From: Arachidicoccus sp.
Lineage (GTDB): Bacteria > Bacteroidota > Bacteroidia > Chitinophagales > Chitinophagaceae
Direction: 5' to 3'
Assembly: GCA_028283605.1 (NCBI GenBank)
Contig: JAPWKH010000033.1
Coordinates: 62,001-126,000, forward strand
DNA length: 64,000 nucleotides
Position numbers and translations under genes: made by a program. The first letter of the stretch is position 1. Each line of letters begins with the position of its first letter. The notes beneath the pieces were generated by a model, which searched no databases, was not told where the DNA came from, and saw only the letters and a program-made list of their open reading frames with translations. Positions 38,898-47,536 of this stretch are shown in pieces.

Positions 38898-38941
38898 TGT
38901 AGATTGTTTAAAAATGTGTCGATTATAAAATGAGAAATCGG

Positions 38942-39769
38942 TTAATTTTTCTGTTCCTTTGTGTCGCGAGACCATATCATTAATAAAACCGGGGGTTGAA
39001 ATATGAGCGGATTGCTTTCACTTTTATGAAACCAGGTATGTTTTTTTGGAAAAACAATGAGAATATCCGGATTGTTTATTTCGACGTATTCATAAATGCC
39101 GTCCGTAATTTTTTTGTTTTCAATCAAATGAAAATGAGGATCAATGCCCGCCAATGCCGTTTGAACATCAATCGCAGCCGGTAATTCATCGGCTGATATG
39201 CCGGATTTGGGAACTATGTAAACGATATCTAATTTCGCATGGAACAATTGCACCCAATGCTTTAATAAATGAAAAGGGAAATCGCCCGGATCATTCAAAT
39301 CAAGTGCAAGAGCAATTTTACCGATTGAAGTAAAATTGGCAAGTGGCGGAACAACAATTACAGGAAAATCGCTATGTTTGGCCACCTGCAAAGCATGGCT
39401 GCCGATCAATATTCTTTCCAATGTTCCCGCAAGATGTGTTGCTATAAAAACAGCCACAGGCTTTTCCCTCTTACAAATAGCTTCCAGTTCATTTTTCAAT
39501 GTACCCGTTTTCTCAACTGTTTCTATTTTTACGGCCCCGTTCGTTCTATTTTCCATTTCCGTTTTTATCCTTGCCAAAGAGTCCCCGGAAGCATCCACTG
39601 CCTCTTCGTACAGCTCTTCGGGCACGGGATATTCAGACCAGATCGGCTGAATAGTAACTGCATTAAAGATGACAAGTTTTGCCTGTATGCTTTTGGCAAA
39701 ATCTGCTGCATATCCTACAGCGTGCTGTGCATTGTTGCTGAAATCCGTTGCTGCGATAATCGTTTTCAT
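38942..39769 (-). CDS. Universal stress protein (tandem UspA domains)
   Basis: 275 residues with two Usp folds. The first (about 1-145) has IIAATDFSNNAQHAVGYAADFA and FIATHLAGTLERILIGSHAL followed by PVIVVPP, where G-2x-G-9x-G-type ATP-binding residues are mostly kept. The second (about 150-275) is degenerate. It is the first gene of the minus-strand cluster and diverges from the Mg2+ ATPase. Confidence 0.88.
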   Translation of the reverse strand: MKTIIAATDFSNNAQHAVGYAADFAKSIQAKLVIFNAVTIQPIWSEYPVPEELYEEAVDASGDSLARIKTEMENRTNGAVKIETVEKTGTLKNELEAICKREKPVAVFIATHLAGTLERILIGSHALQVAKHSDFPVIVVPPLANFTSIGKIALALDLNDPGDFPFHLLKHWVQLFHAKLDIVYIVPKSGISADELPAAIDVQTALAGIDPHFHLIENKKITDGIYEYVEINNPDILIVFPKKHTWFHKSESNPLIFQPPVLLMIWSRDTKEQKN

Positions 39770-39842
39770 ATGCTTAATTTTTATGTGTTTATTATTTATG
39801 TAATAGGATCCGAACTCTTTGCTATTTATATTTAAATAGCAT

Positions 39843-39850
39843 CAAAAGTA
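39843..39850 (-). promoter_or_regulatory. -7 element (TACTTTTG) of the usp-ackA-xfp cluster
   Basis: The minus strand reads TACTTTTG, a TAnnTTTG match, 74 bp before the usp start. Only 11 bp separate it from the divergent -7 element for the Mg2+ ATPase. Confidence 0.45.
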
Positions 39851-39861
39851 GGCTTTCATTA

Positions 39862-39869
39862 TACCTTTG
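39862..39869 (+). promoter_or_regulatory. -7 element (TACCTTTG) of the Mg2+ ATPase gene
   Basis: TACCTTTG matches the Bacteroidota TAnnTTTG consensus and is identical to the element before rpsJ. It lies about 100 bp before the ATPase start, leaving a 5' UTR that could hold a Mg2+-responsive element, although none is obvious. Confidence 0.5.
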
Positions 39870-39970
39870 AAAATGACTTGGGATAGCTGTGTTTATGACC
39901 CTGATCATTTGACGCGAAATAATTTTTATGTTGCTTGCGCATTTTTCTAAGCAATAATTTAACTATCAAT

Positions 39971-42496
39971 ATGTCGTTGAATACAATACAATATTGGAGC
40001 ATAGGCGAAGGTCAATTGATGGACAATCTTTCTTCTTCCGAAGACGGGCTTAGTAAAACTCAGGTCGAAGCACGGCTAAAGGAATACAATGATGTACTGA
40101 TTAAAAGTAAGAAGATACCCGGTTGGGTTTCTTTATTTGCCGGTCAATTTAGAAGTCCTATTATTCTTATCCTTATTTTGTCGGCAATACTTTCCTTTTG
40201 CCTGGGCGACCATGTGGACGGCGGCATCATTCTGATTATTATCCTGGCAAGTTCCCTCTTGAGCTTTCGGCAGGAAAAAAATGCAAGCGACGCATTGATT
40301 AAACTCTTGCAAGCGGTACAGATAACTGCATCGGTATGGAGAGATAAAAAAATGGAAGAAGTGCCTGTTAATGATATTGTGCCGGGGGATATTATTTTAC
40401 TTAAAGCAGGAGATATGGTTCCGGGTGATTGCAGGTTGCTTGCATCTTCGGATTTATTTATGGACGAAGCAGCACTCACAGGGGAGACGTTTCCGGCAGA
40501 AAAGAAATGCGGCATTTTGGGCGCAGACTGCAACCTGGCAGCGAGAAGCAATATTGTCTTCATGGGAACGCATGTTATCAGCGGAAGCGCGAAAGGGGTT
40601 GTAGTGCAGACAGGTTCGCAAACGGTATTCGGCGGCATTTCCAAACGTTTGAAACAAAACGCTCCAGAAACGGAATTTGAAAAAGGTATCCGTCGCTTTG
40701 GCTTCATGCTTACACAGGTAACGATGCTGTTAGTCATTATAATCTTTGCCGTCAATATATATTTTCACAAGCCATTGATGGATTCGTTGCTGTTTGCACT
40801 TGCTATATCCGTAGGACTTACGCCGCAATTGCTTCCGGCAATTATCAGTATTAATTTATCGAAAGGCGCGTCAAATATGGCGAAGCAACGGGTGATCGTA
40901 AAGCGTTTATCTTCCATCGAAAATTTCGGAAGCATGAATGTCTTGTGCAGCGATAAAACTGGCACGCTCACAGAAGGGATCGTTTCCCTTTACAAAGCGG
41001 TAGATGTACTTGGAAATGAGAGCCTGGAGGTATTAAGGCTTGCTTATTTAAATGCCTGCTTTGAAACGGGCTATGTTAACCCGATTGATAAAGCCCTTCT
41101 TAACATATCCATTAAGCCTGATATCGATAATATCATTAAAAAGGATGAAGTACCGTATGATTTTATCAGGAAACGCCTGAGCATTTTGACCAAAAGCCAA
41201 AATGAAGAAACCCTCATTACCAAAGGCGCATTAGATAATGTACTTTCGGTATGCAATTATACCACAGATAAAGCCGGTAATACAACAGACATAAATGAAC
41301 AAAGAGAACAGCTTGAGCAAATGTACGTGACATATAGCAACCAGGGTTTTCGTGTATTAGGTATTGCGTATAAAAAGCAGGCTGCTTTTGGGGAATTGAA
41401 AAAAGAAGAAGAACGGGATATGGTTTTTGCAGGTTTTCTTCTTTTTACGGATATCCCTAAAGCCGATGCCGCATCTGTGTTACAAGCGCTTCATCAAAAG
41501 GGAATTTCTCTTAAGATAATTACCGGGGATAATGCAGTGATAGCTGCACAGTTATATAAACAGATCGGATTGGGTGAACCGCGTGTACTTACCGGCATCG
41601 AAATGCGCAATATGAGTTCGAACGCCCTTATAAATCGGGCTGCCCGTACCGATATTTTCGCAGCAGTGGAACCCAATCAGAAAGAACAGATCGTACTTGC
41701 CATTAAGAAATCCGGAAATGTTGTCGGCTATCTTGGCGATGGCATCAATGACGCTTCGGCCCTTCATTCGGCAGATGTCGGTATTACCGTCAATACTGCC
41801 GTGGATATTGCTAAAAATGCAGCGGACATCATTTTACTTTGCAAAGATCTAAAAGTGTTGGTTGCCGGCGTTGTAGAAGGCAGAAAAACGTTTTCCAATA
41901 CCGTTAAATATATTTTTATGGCTACCAGCGCCAATTTTGGCAATATGTTCAGCATGGCAGGCGCTTCCCTCTTTTTACCTTTTTTACCATTGCTGCCGAA
42001 ACAGGTATTGCTTACCAATCTTCTTACCGATATACCCGAAATGGGTATTGCAACTGACGCTGTTGATGAAGAAGCAACAAAGCAGCCACATTCTCTCAAT
42101 ATTAAGTTCATCCGAAAGTTTATGGTTGTGTTTGGTATCATCAGTTCAGTATTTGATTATTTTACTTTCTTTGTTTTGCTGAAAATTTTACATGCAGGCA
42201 CTAGTGAATTCCGAACCGGATGGTTTGTGGAGTCGGTCATATCGGCAACGCTTATCGTATTGGTTATTCGCACTTCTAAAGTCTTTTATAAAAGCAAACC
42301 TGGGAAGCAGTTGATCGGAGCAACGTTGGGCATTGTTGCGTTTACACTAATTTTGCCGTGGCTGCCGTTTGCCTATTTGATAGGATTTACGCACCTGCCT
42401 TTTAAATTCTATCCCTGCTTACTGGCGATTATTGCTGCATATTTTATTACAGCAGAGATTGCAAAAAAAACATTTTACCGTTACGTGTATTTTTAA
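39971..42496 (+). CDS. mgtA: Magnesium-translocating P-type ATPase (MgtA-like, P3B)
   Basis: Counting from the ATG at 39971 the protein has 841 residues; an upstream TTG at 39935 is a less likely start. It has a P-type core: LTGETFPAEK (actuator), phosphorylated Asp328 in DKTGTLTEG, GDGINDASALHSADVGITV and about ten membrane helices. P3B pumps import Mg2+ at low external concentration. The helix-4 motif that is PEMLP in enteric MgtA reads PQLLP here (about 285), so the usual Glu is Gln. It diverges from the usp operon through a shared short regulatory region. Confidence 0.9.
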   Translation: MSLNTIQYWSIGEGQLMDNLSSSEDGLSKTQVEARLKEYNDVLIKSKKIPGWVSLFAGQFRSPIILILILSAILSFCLGDHVDGGIILIIILASSLLSFRQEKNASDALIKLLQAVQITASVWRDKKMEEVPVNDIVPGDIILLKAGDMVPGDCRLLASSDLFMDEAALTGETFPAEKKCGILGADCNLAARSNIVFMGTHVISGSAKGVVVQTGSQTVFGGISKRLKQNAPETEFEKGIRRFGFMLTQVTMLLVIIIFAVNIYFHKPLMDSLLFALAISVGLTPQLLPAIISINLSKGASNMAKQRVIVKRLSSIENFGSMNVLCSDKTGTLTEGIVSLYKAVDVLGNESLEVLRLAYLNACFETGYVNPIDKALLNISIKPDIDNIIKKDEVPYDFIRKRLSILTKSQNEETLITKGALDNVLSVCNYTTDKAGNTTDINEQREQLEQMYVTYSNQGFRVLGIAYKKQAAFGELKKEEERDMVFAGFLLFTDIPKADAASVLQALHQKGISLKIITGDNAVIAAQLYKQIGLGEPRVLTGIEMRNMSSNALINRAARTDIFAAVEPNQKEQIVLAIKKSGNVVGYLGDGINDASALHSADVGITVNTAVDIAKNAADIILLCKDLKVLVAGVVEGRKTFSNTVKYIFMATSANFGNMFSMAGASLFLPFLPLLPKQVLLTNLLTDIPEMGIATDAVDEEATKQPHSLNIKFIRKFMVVFGIISSVFDYFTFFVLLKILHAGTSEFRTGWFVESVISATLIVLVIRTSKVFYKSKPGKQLIGATLGIVAFTLILPWLPFAYLIGFTHLPFKFYPCLLAIIAAYFITAEIAKKTFYRYVYF

Positions 42497-42618
42497 CAGG
42501 TTTACGGATAAATATGTAATGTATATGTGTATCGATTTTTAATTAATCCGATTGAAGCCCTCTGCTTAATATGTAATTAAATATTTGAGCATACATTAAA
42601 AAATGGAACTACCTTTAA

Positions 42619-43055
42619 ATGGCCATTACTTATTTTATGCACGTTATGCTTGAATATGCCGATAATTCCTATCGTAATAAAGCATTTTTTAACTATGCTT
42701 CTTTGGGAATTATTATAGTAAACGATAAGGCAATTTTGAATCTATCAATCCTTTTGCACTTAAGCTTTTCGGCTATGAACTTAATGAAGCTGTTAATCCA
42801 CCCATCGAGCTCTTAATACCTAAGCGTTATCATCACGATCACGAAAAATACCGCAACAAATACATTCATACGCCCAAGAACAGACTGATGGGCGTCAGGA
42901 TGGATTTATTCGCCATAAGGAAAAACGGGACGGAATTTCCCGTTGAGGTAAGTTTAAGTCATTATAATTATGAGAATAGCATGCATGCCATTGCCTTCAT
43001 TAGTGATATAACCATCCGTAAAAAAGCGGAGGTCGAAATAGAGGAAGAGCAATAA
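42619..43055 (+). pseudogene. PAS-domain sensor kinase, truncated and frameshifted
   Basis: The frame from 42619 gives EYADNSYRNKAFFNYASLGI followed by IIVNDK, then one base appears to be lost and the next frame continues GNFESINPFALKLFGYELNE, IELLIPKRYHHDHEKY, DLFAIRKNGTEFPVEVSLS and IAFISDITIRKKAEVEIEEE. This is a PAS fold as found before histidine kinase domains. A stop at 43053-43055 follows the linker, and no kinase domain is present. Confidence 0.7.
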
Positions 43056-43213
43056 ACGTAACTTACGGCATGAGGAAGGCCAGGAAAGAGGGGAGGTATA
43101 TGGGCCCGGCACCGCTTGGATATATTAATAAAGTAACCGAGGACGGCAAAAAGTATATTGCGCCGAAAGAAGAAGAGGCCGAGATTTTAATCGAGGCTTG
43201 CCTGCAAGTATAA
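43055..43213 (+). pseudogene. Serine recombinase internal fragment
   Basis: VTYGMRKARKEGRYMGPAPL, GYINKVTEDGKKYIA and EEEAEILIEA match the recombinase domain of large serine recombinases, and specifically the same region of the recombinase at 49840 (GMRRAMKEGRYMGQAPMGYI). Neither the catalytic N-terminus nor the C-terminus is present. It directly abuts the PAS relic. Confidence 0.7.
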
Positions 43214-43336
43214 ATAAACATTATTAAATACCTGTTGTGCATTTTAGTTATAACAGAAAATAATTTATATAGAAATGTGGATGTTTGTTGATATAAAAGC
43301 TAAATACTCACTTCTTTTAAATCAGCTTGTTTCGGG

Positions 43337-43612
43337 TTAAAAGAAGTGAGCCTTGTATGCATATCCGATAATCCTGCTTTTATTTAATAGATCTGTACCG
43401 ACCCGCTGCAATGCTTCAAAGCTACCATCGCTGGCAGCATTCACAAGCCCATCCACATCGGACGCTTTTGACTGTAAACCCTTCTCAATGACCTTCGCCA
43501 GCAGCAACACGTTTTTACGCGGCATCTTCAAATCAACCTTAACCATCTCACTCATCCCCGGCGCGCTCATGATCGTTTCGTAGAGCAGCGACATTTCTTT
43601 TTCACTCAACAT
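43337..43612 (-). CDS. Hypothetical protein (91 residues), island cargo
   Basis: MLSEKEMSLLYETIMSAPGM begins a helical, soluble protein with DLKMPRKNVLLLAKVIEKGL in the middle. No family is recognised. It is the outermost cargo gene next to the recombinase scar, on the opposite strand to the mobilization genes. It may be a small regulatory or accessory protein of the island. Confidence 0.6.
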   Translation of the reverse strand: MLSEKEMSLLYETIMSAPGMSEMVKVDLKMPRKNVLLLAKVIEKGLQSKASDVDGLVNAASDGSFEALQRVGTDLLNKSRIIGYAYKAHFF

Positions 43613-43687
43613 ACTTCCTCGTTTAGATAATAAAAATCTTTTGACGCTGCAAAATTAGACAGTTCATTTATGCTATGTTGATTTTAA

Positions 43688-43713
43688 CCGTGCGGTTGTA
43701 AGACATTGTTAAA
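43688..43713 (+). repeat. Imperfect direct repeat, left copy
   Basis: Starts CCGTGCGGTTGTAAGACA and matches the copy at 44620-44645 at 20 of 26 positions. The two copies flank the gene at 43720-44472. Confidence 0.4.
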
Positions 43714-43719
43714 TTGTAG

Positions 43720-44472
43720 TCAGTTTTTTTCCTCGACATCTTTGTTGAGTTCTTTGTAGGTTTTTTTGGATGTCACTTTTTGTTTGAATACGGCTTTCAT
43801 TTTGTCGCCTGCAATTGCTCTAAGTTCAGTTTGAAAATATTTACTCATAGCTATTCTAAAGTTCAAATAAAACTTTTCAATTTCCTTTTCACCATTATTA
43901 AGAATTAGGAGAATTGGCGTTTCTGATTTTTGTTCATTATTCATCTGTAAAGCATTTCGCCATATTTCCTCAATATTCTCAACTATTTTATCGTTCAGAT
44001 GCTTTCTCATTTCTTTTTCAATCCCTTTTGAATACTCCATCTCAATGACCAATAATTTGCCGACCGTTAAGACAAACAATTGGTTAAAGACACTTTTAAG
44101 TCTTGCCTCATTTGTCTGGTCTTTTCCAGCCATTTTATTTTCATATTTTAGTAGATACCTGTTTATATCAGGATTGATGCTGTCCAACGCCTCAAAGGAG
44201 ACTGCATAGGGATTATGCGCAAATTGATTTCTGATTTCCATCAGTTTCAATAAATGATTATATTCTGTCTTATCAATTTCTTCTAAATCATATAGTAGGT
44301 CAATCTTCGACTTAAAGGAAAGAGCACTTGACTGATTTCCTAAAGTTTTTGAGTTTTCATTAAAAAGTCTAAAGATGGTTTTTAACGCATCACTAGAAGT
44401 TTGCTCAAGTCTTAAAACTTGGCTTATTACCCAACTTCTTATTTCCATATTCAAAGGCTCCCATTTTTTCAT
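43720..44472 (-). CDS. MltR/HEPN-like hypothetical protein, island cargo
   Basis: 250 residues, helical. The N-terminal half resembles MltR-type proteins: a long helix set, SFKSKIDLLYDLEEIDKTEY and IRNQFAHNP, where R-N-x-F-A-H is close to the RxxxxH-type motif of HEPN-like folds. The C-terminal part (about 160-250) is charged and of unknown kind. MltR is a repressor-like protein in enterics, and HEPN-like folds are also common in defence RNases; neither role is shown. Flanking imperfect repeats and its place in the island suggest a cargo cassette. Confidence 0.6.
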   Translation of the reverse strand: MKKWEPLNMEIRSWVISQVLRLEQTSSDALKTIFRLFNENSKTLGNQSSALSFKSKIDLLYDLEEIDKTEYNHLLKLMEIRNQFAHNPYAVSFEALDSINPDINRYLLKYENKMAGKDQTNEARLKSVFNQLFVLTVGKLLVIEMEYSKGIEKEMRKHLNDKIVENIEEIWRNALQMNNEQKSETPILLILNNGEKEIEKFYLNFRIAMSKYFQTELRAIAGDKMKAVFKQKVTSKKTYKELNKDVEEKN

Positions 44473-44619
44473 AAAGTTATTTTTGCATTTATCATTTATT
44501 AGATTAGGACGTTTAATACAGCAACGATATATGATTCTCTATAAACACTTGTTTTCGTTAGTAAAAATATTAATGTTCCAAGGAGTATGAAAATTTTTTA
44601 TTCTACACTTTTTCCATCA

Positions 44620-44645
44620 CCGTGCCGTTATACGACACAGTTACA
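44620..44645 (+). repeat. Imperfect direct repeat, right copy
   Basis: Starts CCGTGCCGTTATACGACA; GTGCCGT/ACGACAC inside it is itself a rough dyad. Partner of 43688-43713. Confidence 0.4.
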
Positions 44646-44710
44646 CTTTATTCCAACCGTTGCACTTAGCTTTGCCCAGTGATTGATTTGTGAACCTGAA
44701 ACCGTGAAGT

Positions 44711-45577
44711 ATGACAATCCAAGAAGCAAAGGCATTGGACATGGTAGCTTACCTGTCCGGGAGAGGCTATGAACCCACACAAGTAAAAGGCGTAAACTAC
44801 TGGTATCTTTCCCCGCTGCGTAAAGAAAAGACACCATCCTTTAAAGTAAACCGACTGCGCAATCAATGGTATGATTTCGGCATAGGCAAAGGCGGCGACC
44901 TATTAGACTTTATCCGATTGCTGGATAACTGCACCATTCCTGAAGTCTTACAGAAATTGGAGGAATGTAATGTAACATTTATCCGACCCGTGCAACTTAT
45001 GGATTTACCTGTGGATACACCCTCCATAGAAATCTTATCCGTCCATATAATCAGTTCTTCCGCACTGATCCGTTACTGCCGTTCCCGTTGCATCCCCTGG
45101 CGCGTTGCCGACCATTATTTACAGGAAGTACGCTATAACAACGGCGGCAAGATTTATTACGCGCTCGGCTTTAAGAACGATGCTGGCGGCTATGAATTAC
45201 GCAGCTCTCATTTTAAAGGGAGTAGCTCGCCGAAATCATCTACATGGATTAAGAACGGAGCGGATATTTTAGCCGTCTTTGAAGGCTTTTTTTACTTCCT
45301 TTCATACCTGGTTTTACTGGACGCCGAGACCGCTTCCCTGCATGATTTTTTGATATTAAATTCCGTATCATTCTTCTCTGTCCACCTGACGGAAATGCAG
45401 TCTTATAAAAGAGTGCATCTTTATTTAGACAACGACAATGCGGGCAATAGATATACGGCTTTGGCGCTGGAAAAATCCCCGGAAATATTTGTGGACGAAC
45501 GCGGCTTTTATAAAGGCGGTAAAGACCTTAACGAGTGGCTCGTCTGCAAGAACAGTTCTTTACCACCCGCCGCCTGA
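44711..45577 (+). CDS. CHC2 zinc-finger / Toprim primase-like protein of the mobilizable element
   Basis: 288 residues. The N-terminus (DMVAYLSGRGYEPTQVKG, WYLSPLRKEKTPSFKVN, WYDFGIGKGGDLLDFIRLL) is a CHC2-like zinc-binding fold, though several Cys ligands are replaced. A Toprim domain follows (about 180-275) with FEGFFYFLSYL and HLYLDNDNAGNRYTALAL (DxD) and ending KGGKDLNEWL. Such proteins prime DNA synthesis on the transferred strand of mobilizable transposons in Bacteroidota. It is the first gene before the oriT-like region and mob genes. Confidence 0.85.
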   Translation: MTIQEAKALDMVAYLSGRGYEPTQVKGVNYWYLSPLRKEKTPSFKVNRLRNQWYDFGIGKGGDLLDFIRLLDNCTIPEVLQKLEECNVTFIRPVQLMDLPVDTPSIEILSVHIISSSALIRYCRSRCIPWRVADHYLQEVRYNNGGKIYYALGFKNDAGGYELRSSHFKGSSSPKSSTWIKNGADILAVFEGFFYFLSYLVLLDAETASLHDFLILNSVSFFSVHLTEMQSYKRVHLYLDNDNAGNRYTALALEKSPEIFVDERGFYKGGKDLNEWLVCKNSSLPPAA

Positions 45578-45592
45578 CCGCGCGGAAAGCGG

Positions 45593-45617
45593 TGTGCAAC
45601 AACTTTACCGTTGCACA
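45593..45617. repeat. Hairpin in probable oriT (GTGCAAC/GTTGCAC)
   Basis: Perfect 8-bp inverted repeat with a 9-nt loop, 16 bp after the Toprim gene. Such dyads next to relaxase genes usually mark an origin of transfer. Confidence 0.5.
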
Positions 45618-45790
45618 AATTCAGATACCCCTGCTGCACCTCTTTGGTGCCTGCGGGTAAACCAACGTCCCTGTTCCCGTACGTGGCGAGTTGAACAAAA
45701 GTTGCACTTTCGACACTCGCCCTTCACTTCAAAGTCGTTTCGGGATGTTGATACAGTACCGCAGCGTAGGCTGCGGGGTTTAGTAATACC
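45594..45790 (+). other. Probable origin of transfer (oriT) region
   Basis: The 228-bp gap between the Toprim gene and the mob genes holds two dyads: 45593-45617 and 45759-45776 (CCGCAGC/GCTGCGG, 4-nt loop). In Bacteroidota mobilizable elements oriT lies just before mobA/mobB, and relaxases nick next to such inverted repeats. The nick site cannot be named. Confidence 0.5.
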
Positions 45791-45805
45791 TAAAAAGAAA
45801 ATGTG

Positions 45806-46198
45806 ATGCAAGCAGAAAACAAAACCCCCAAACACTGGATCAGTATCCGCATAAAGCCGGAAGAATACAGTACGATCTACAATCATTTTAAGGCAACCAC
45901 TTGCAACAAGTTGAGTCAGTATGTGCGCAAAGTTTTGTTGCAAAAACCCGTTGTGGTGAATTACCGTAACCAATCCGCCGATGAAATATTGTCAGCCTTG
46001 AATGCGCTAAAAAAAGAGCTGTCTTCGGTCGGCAATAACTTCAACCAGCTTGTTCATCGGTTGCATACGTTGGATAATATTTCGGAGATAAAAGCATGGG
46101 CGGCACATACCGAATCCATGCGGCAAAACTTGTTAGATAAAACAGAAGAAATAAGAGTTGTGATGAACAAAATTTACGAGCAATGGTCGCACAAATAA
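45806..46198 (+). CDS. MobA-like relaxosome accessory protein
   Basis: 130 residues from ATG at 45806 (a GTG one codon earlier is possible). WISIRIKPEEYSTIYNHFK and KLSQYVRKVLLQKPV form a ribbon-helix-helix-like DNA-binding start, followed by the SADEILSALNALKKEL and FNQLVHRLHTL segments typical of MobC/MobA accessory proteins. They bind oriT and help the relaxase nick. It overlaps the relaxase gene by 16 bp, so translation is coupled. Confidence 0.8.
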   Translation: MQAENKTPKHWISIRIKPEEYSTIYNHFKATTCNKLSQYVRKVLLQKPVVVNYRNQSADEILSALNALKKELSSVGNNFNQLVHRLHTLDNISEIKAWAAHTESMRQNLLDKTEEIRVVMNKIYEQWSHK

Positions 46199-47502
46199 CG
46201 ATTCCAAAAAGCCTGAAACGAGCGCTCAATTATAACGAGAAAAAGGTACAGCAGGGCAAAGCCCAACTGATACTTGCACAGAACTTTATCAAGCTGCCTG
46301 ATGAGTTAAATTTCCATGATAAAACGGAACGCTTTGAAAGGCTGATGGAGCTGAACGAAAGAGCGCAGACAAAGGTGATCCATATCTCGCTGAATTTTCC
46401 GCCCGAAGAAAAAGAAAGAATGAATAAAGATTTCTTAATCCGGTTGGCAGACGAATACATGGAGCGAATCGGTTTCGGCAAGCAGCCGTATTTAGTATAT
46501 GAGCATCACGACAGCGGTCATCCGCATGTACATGTGGTCTCCACTTTAATTCAGGAAGACGGTACAAGAATCAATACCCATCATTTGGGTAAAGACATCT
46601 CCGACCCTGCCCGTAAGGAAATGGAAATCAAATACGGTTTGATCAGTTCCAACAAAAAAGAATTTGAGCAAAAGCAGGAAAAAGATTTAGCGATCACACC
46701 GCAGAAATTGCAAGCGGGTAAATCAGCCACACAAAGGAGCATTGCCAATGTGCTGGACCATGTCGTAGACAGATATAAATACACTTCATTGCAAGAGCTC
46801 AACGCCGTATTGAAATTATACAACGTACGAGCGGATCGGGGCGCTGAAGAAGGCAGGATCTATAAGAACAGGGGATTGACGTATGTGGTAACGGATGAAG
46901 CAGGCAAAGCCTTAACGAAACCTATTAAAGCGAGCGCCTTTCACAATAAGCCGACACTGGATTACCTGGAAAGCAGGTTTGAAAAAAATGAAGAGGAAAG
47001 GCAGCACGATAAACAACATGTACGGACTTCCGTTGATTGGGTGATGCGTTCAGAACCGCAAACATTCGGAGAGCTGGCAGCGCTTTTGAAAAAGGAACGC
47101 ATCGATCTGGTTGTCCGCAGAAATGAACAGGGACGTGTGTACGGCTTGACCTATATCGACCATGAAAGAAAATCCGTTTTTAACGGAAGCAGTTTGGGTA
47201 AAGAATATGCCGCCAAAGAAATGTCGGAACGCATGAAAAGAGATGTTGCTGAGGAAAAGTTTTCCATGCAACAGCAACAGAAAAATCTACCGGCGGAAAA
47301 AACAATCGTATTACCCAAAGCGCAAGAAATAACACTGGATAATAATAACAAAAATGCTTTAGGGAAGCGGTTGGGTAAAATCATCGAAGAAATTGTTGCT
47401 CCCGAATATACCGATACACGTGATGTGGACAGGGAATTGACCGAAGAACAAAGACGCAGGCGTCGCAGACGTACGGAACTTGACAGGGATTTTGAACGTT
47501 AA
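46183..47502 (+). CDS. Relaxase / mobilization protein (MobB type)
   Basis: 439 residues. The relaxase domain (about 1-200) has LNFPPEEKERM, LVYEHHDSGHPHVHVVST with the metal-binding HxxxxHPHxH triad, and INTHHLGKDI. A possible catalytic Tyr is in ALNYNEKKVQQGKA near residue 13. The C-terminal third is helical and charged, ending in a basic run RRRRRRTELDRDFER. It nicks oriT and pilots the strand to the transfer channel. Upstream oriT dyads and a downstream coupling protein support this. Confidence 0.9.
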   Translation: MVAQITIPKSLKRALNYNEKKVQQGKAQLILAQNFIKLPDELNFHDKTERFERLMELNERAQTKVIHISLNFPPEEKERMNKDFLIRLADEYMERIGFGKQPYLVYEHHDSGHPHVHVVSTLIQEDGTRINTHHLGKDISDPARKEMEIKYGLISSNKKEFEQKQEKDLAITPQKLQAGKSATQRSIANVLDHVVDRYKYTSLQELNAVLKLYNVRADRGAEEGRIYKNRGLTYVVTDEAGKALTKPIKASAFHNKPTLDYLESRFEKNEEERQHDKQHVRTSVDWVMRSEPQTFGELAALLKKERIDLVVRRNEQGRVYGLTYIDHERKSVFNGSSLGKEYAAKEMSERMKRDVAEEKFSMQQQQKNLPAEKTIVLPKAQEITLDNNNKNALGKRLGKIIEEIVAPEYTDTRDVDRELTEEQRRRRRRRTELDRDFER

Positions 47503-47536
47503 CATCCGATCATCATTTACTAAACACACTTCTATT

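Noticed and set aside
39870-39970. Mg2+ riboswitch before the ATPase gene
   Set aside because: The 5' UTR is about 90 nt with no convincing stems or M-box-like pattern.
40144-40755. 203-codon open frame antisense to the Mg2+ ATPase gene
   Set aside because: It lies fully inside a clearly coding gene on the other strand and shows no domain; a shadow of codon bias.
43720-44472. Established anti-phage system
   Set aside because: Only a weak HEPN/MltR-like resemblance and no recognised partner gene; reported as a finding to test, not as a defence call.
45438-45806. 122-codon frame over the Toprim gene end and oriT
   Set aside because: It overlaps the Toprim gene in another frame and covers the oriT dyads; no family signature.
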